A stretch of DNA of 5,960 nucleotides from Chroococcidiopsidaceae cyanobacterium CP_BM_RX_35. Lineage in GTDB: Bacteria > Cyanobacteriota > Cyanobacteriia > Cyanobacteriales > Chroococcidiopsidaceae. Position 1 is the stretch's first letter; every line of letters starts with the position of its first letter. The stretch lies in contig JAFAVL010000265.1 in NCBI GenBank assembly GCA_019242465.1, positions 1 through 5,960 on the forward strand, given 5' to 3'. The translations under genes were made by a program, and so were the position numbers. The notes under the pieces are model-generated. The model was not told where the DNA came from. It saw only the letters and a program-made list of their open reading frames with translations, and made no database searches. Positions 5,546 through 5,960 of this stretch are shown one piece after another.

Positions 5546-5572
5546 ACTTACCACTACTTCCATATCACTACC
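5546..5572 (-). repeat. Inverted repeat, right end of right IS1 copy
   Basis: It is the partner of 4614-4640, matching at 24 of 27 positions. It ends ...CATATCACTACC, directly against the truncated GrpE-like gene. Confidence 0.88.
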
Positions 5573-5935
5573 AATTTGCTCTTGCCAGTGGGCGCAGGCT
5601 TGGTCGAGGGCATCCAGGACTGCCAGCAACTCCCGCCATAAGGCTATCTGATCAGTTTGAGCCATCCCCTGCTTGCGACTGATTTCTAGCTGCTGTTGCA
5701 GATATTCTTTCTCGGTCTGTAGCGCGGCAAATGCCTGCTGCAAGGTATTTTGGCTCGTCTGTAACAGCTTCCCTTGTTGTTTCACCTCATGCCGCAAGGC
5801 TATCCACTCTGCCACCATCTGATAAGGGTCAAACGGTGTGAGCGATTCGGGTTCCGCCTCCAGATACTCCGGTGGCGTGGGTGCAGTCTCAAGTAAGTTC
5901 AAAAATTTTTCCAATAAAGCCTGCCGCTCTATCAT
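5573..5935 (-). pseudogene. GrpE-like nucleotide exchange factor, 5' part truncated by the IS1 element
   Basis: ATG 5935 opens 121 codons of a GrpE-like protein. There is an acidic, proline-rich start, then 'FDPYQMVAEWIALRHEVKQQ' and a long coiled coil (about 45-90, repeated Q, L, E and K). The block 'LWRELLAVLDALDQACAHWQ' corresponds to GrpE's L..LL.V.D.LDRA region before the beta domain. GrpE releases ADP from DnaK; this resembles the second, diverged GrpE-like protein of cyanobacteria, sometimes near dnaK. At Ile121 the frame enters the IS1 end exactly at a codon boundary, adds nine foreign residues (GSDMEVVVS) and stops at 5543-5545. The C-terminal beta domain that contacts DnaK is lost and is not found at the other side of the IS pair, so the fragment should be inactive. 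The 25 bases upstream in the window show only a weak ribosome binding site. Confidence 0.75.
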
Positions 5936-5960
5936 GTCCGCTCTACTATCCCTGACTGGT

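Larger units (their letters stand above)
2902..5572. mobile_element. Composite-transposon-like unit: two IS1-type copies around a toxin-antitoxin pair
   Basis: Two IS1-family elements in direct orientation flank 752 bases (3862-4613) whose only genes are a toxin and an antitoxin. The cargo is clearly G+C-richer than either element, which suggests it came from another type of bacterium. The outer 8-9 bases (left AAAGTCCTG, right AATTTGCTC) do not match, so transposition as one unit is not proven. The copies differ at 9 of 80 aligned positions in the stretch I counted (3401-3480), more than expected for a freshly formed composite. Confidence 0.5.
4614..5572 (-). mobile_element. IS1-family insertion sequence, right copy
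   Basis: This 959-bp element is related to the left copy along its whole length and in the same orientation, with inverted repeats at both ends. The repeats could extend by two bases (TTGGTAGTG at 4612, CACTACCAA to 5574). Flanking bases (CAGCCTCTT on the left, AATTTGCTC on the right) show no target duplication. Its right end truncates a GrpE-like gene. Confidence 0.88.

Noticed and set aside
1..5960. tRNA, rRNA, CRISPR arrays, riboswitches
   Set aside because: No cloverleaf, conserved rRNA stretches, regularly spaced repeats or known riboswitch cores were seen on either strand.

Overview
The window looks like an accessory stretch of a cyanobacterial chromosome, probably filamentous. The evidence is indirect. 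It holds IS1-family and IS1595-family transposases of a type I associate with cyanobacteria, a secreted SGNH/GDSL esterase ending in a PEP-CTERM-like anchor, and a GrpE-like protein with the 'LLAVLDALDQACAHWQ' block that I recall from cyanobacterial homologues. No rRNA, tRNA or CRISPR array is visible. The species cannot be named.

Left part (1-1295): an alpha/beta-hydrolase gene on the minus strand is cut after about 66 codons. The foreign sequence that cuts it carries its own start of a minus-strand reading frame at 68, with a good ribosome binding site inside a small hairpin, so it is probably the end of an insertion sequence running off the left edge. Divergent to the hydrolase is a LysR-type regulator (447-1295). 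A clean palindrome sits between them, so this was once a regulator/target pair whose target is now broken.

Middle part (1296-2901): the apparently empty 540 bases after the regulator hold a decayed IS1595-family transposase on the minus strand, recognisable in three reading-frame pieces. Then come a -10 box and an intact exported GDSL esterase (1877-2875).

Right part (2902-5960): two related IS1-family elements of about 960 bp lie in the same orientation (2902-3861 and 4614-5572). They bracket a 752-bp segment that contains only a toxin-antitoxin pair of the HigBA / Tad-Ata type. The pair is visibly richer in G+C than its surroundings and has its own promoter and a candidate operator. The layout is that of a composite transposon with an addiction module as its only cargo. 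The left transposase is dead (two stops and a frameshift). The right one is open but lacks the last 12 residues that the left copy still encodes beyond the stop position. The right element abuts a GrpE-like gene exactly at a codon boundary and truncates it after 121 codons. No target-site duplications are visible around either element or the pair, so deletion or recombination probably followed insertion.

Overall, at least four insertion sequences or remnants have broken two host genes (hydrolase, GrpE-like). The genes that look intact are the LysR regulator, the GDSL esterase, the toxin, the antitoxin and possibly the right IS1 transposase.
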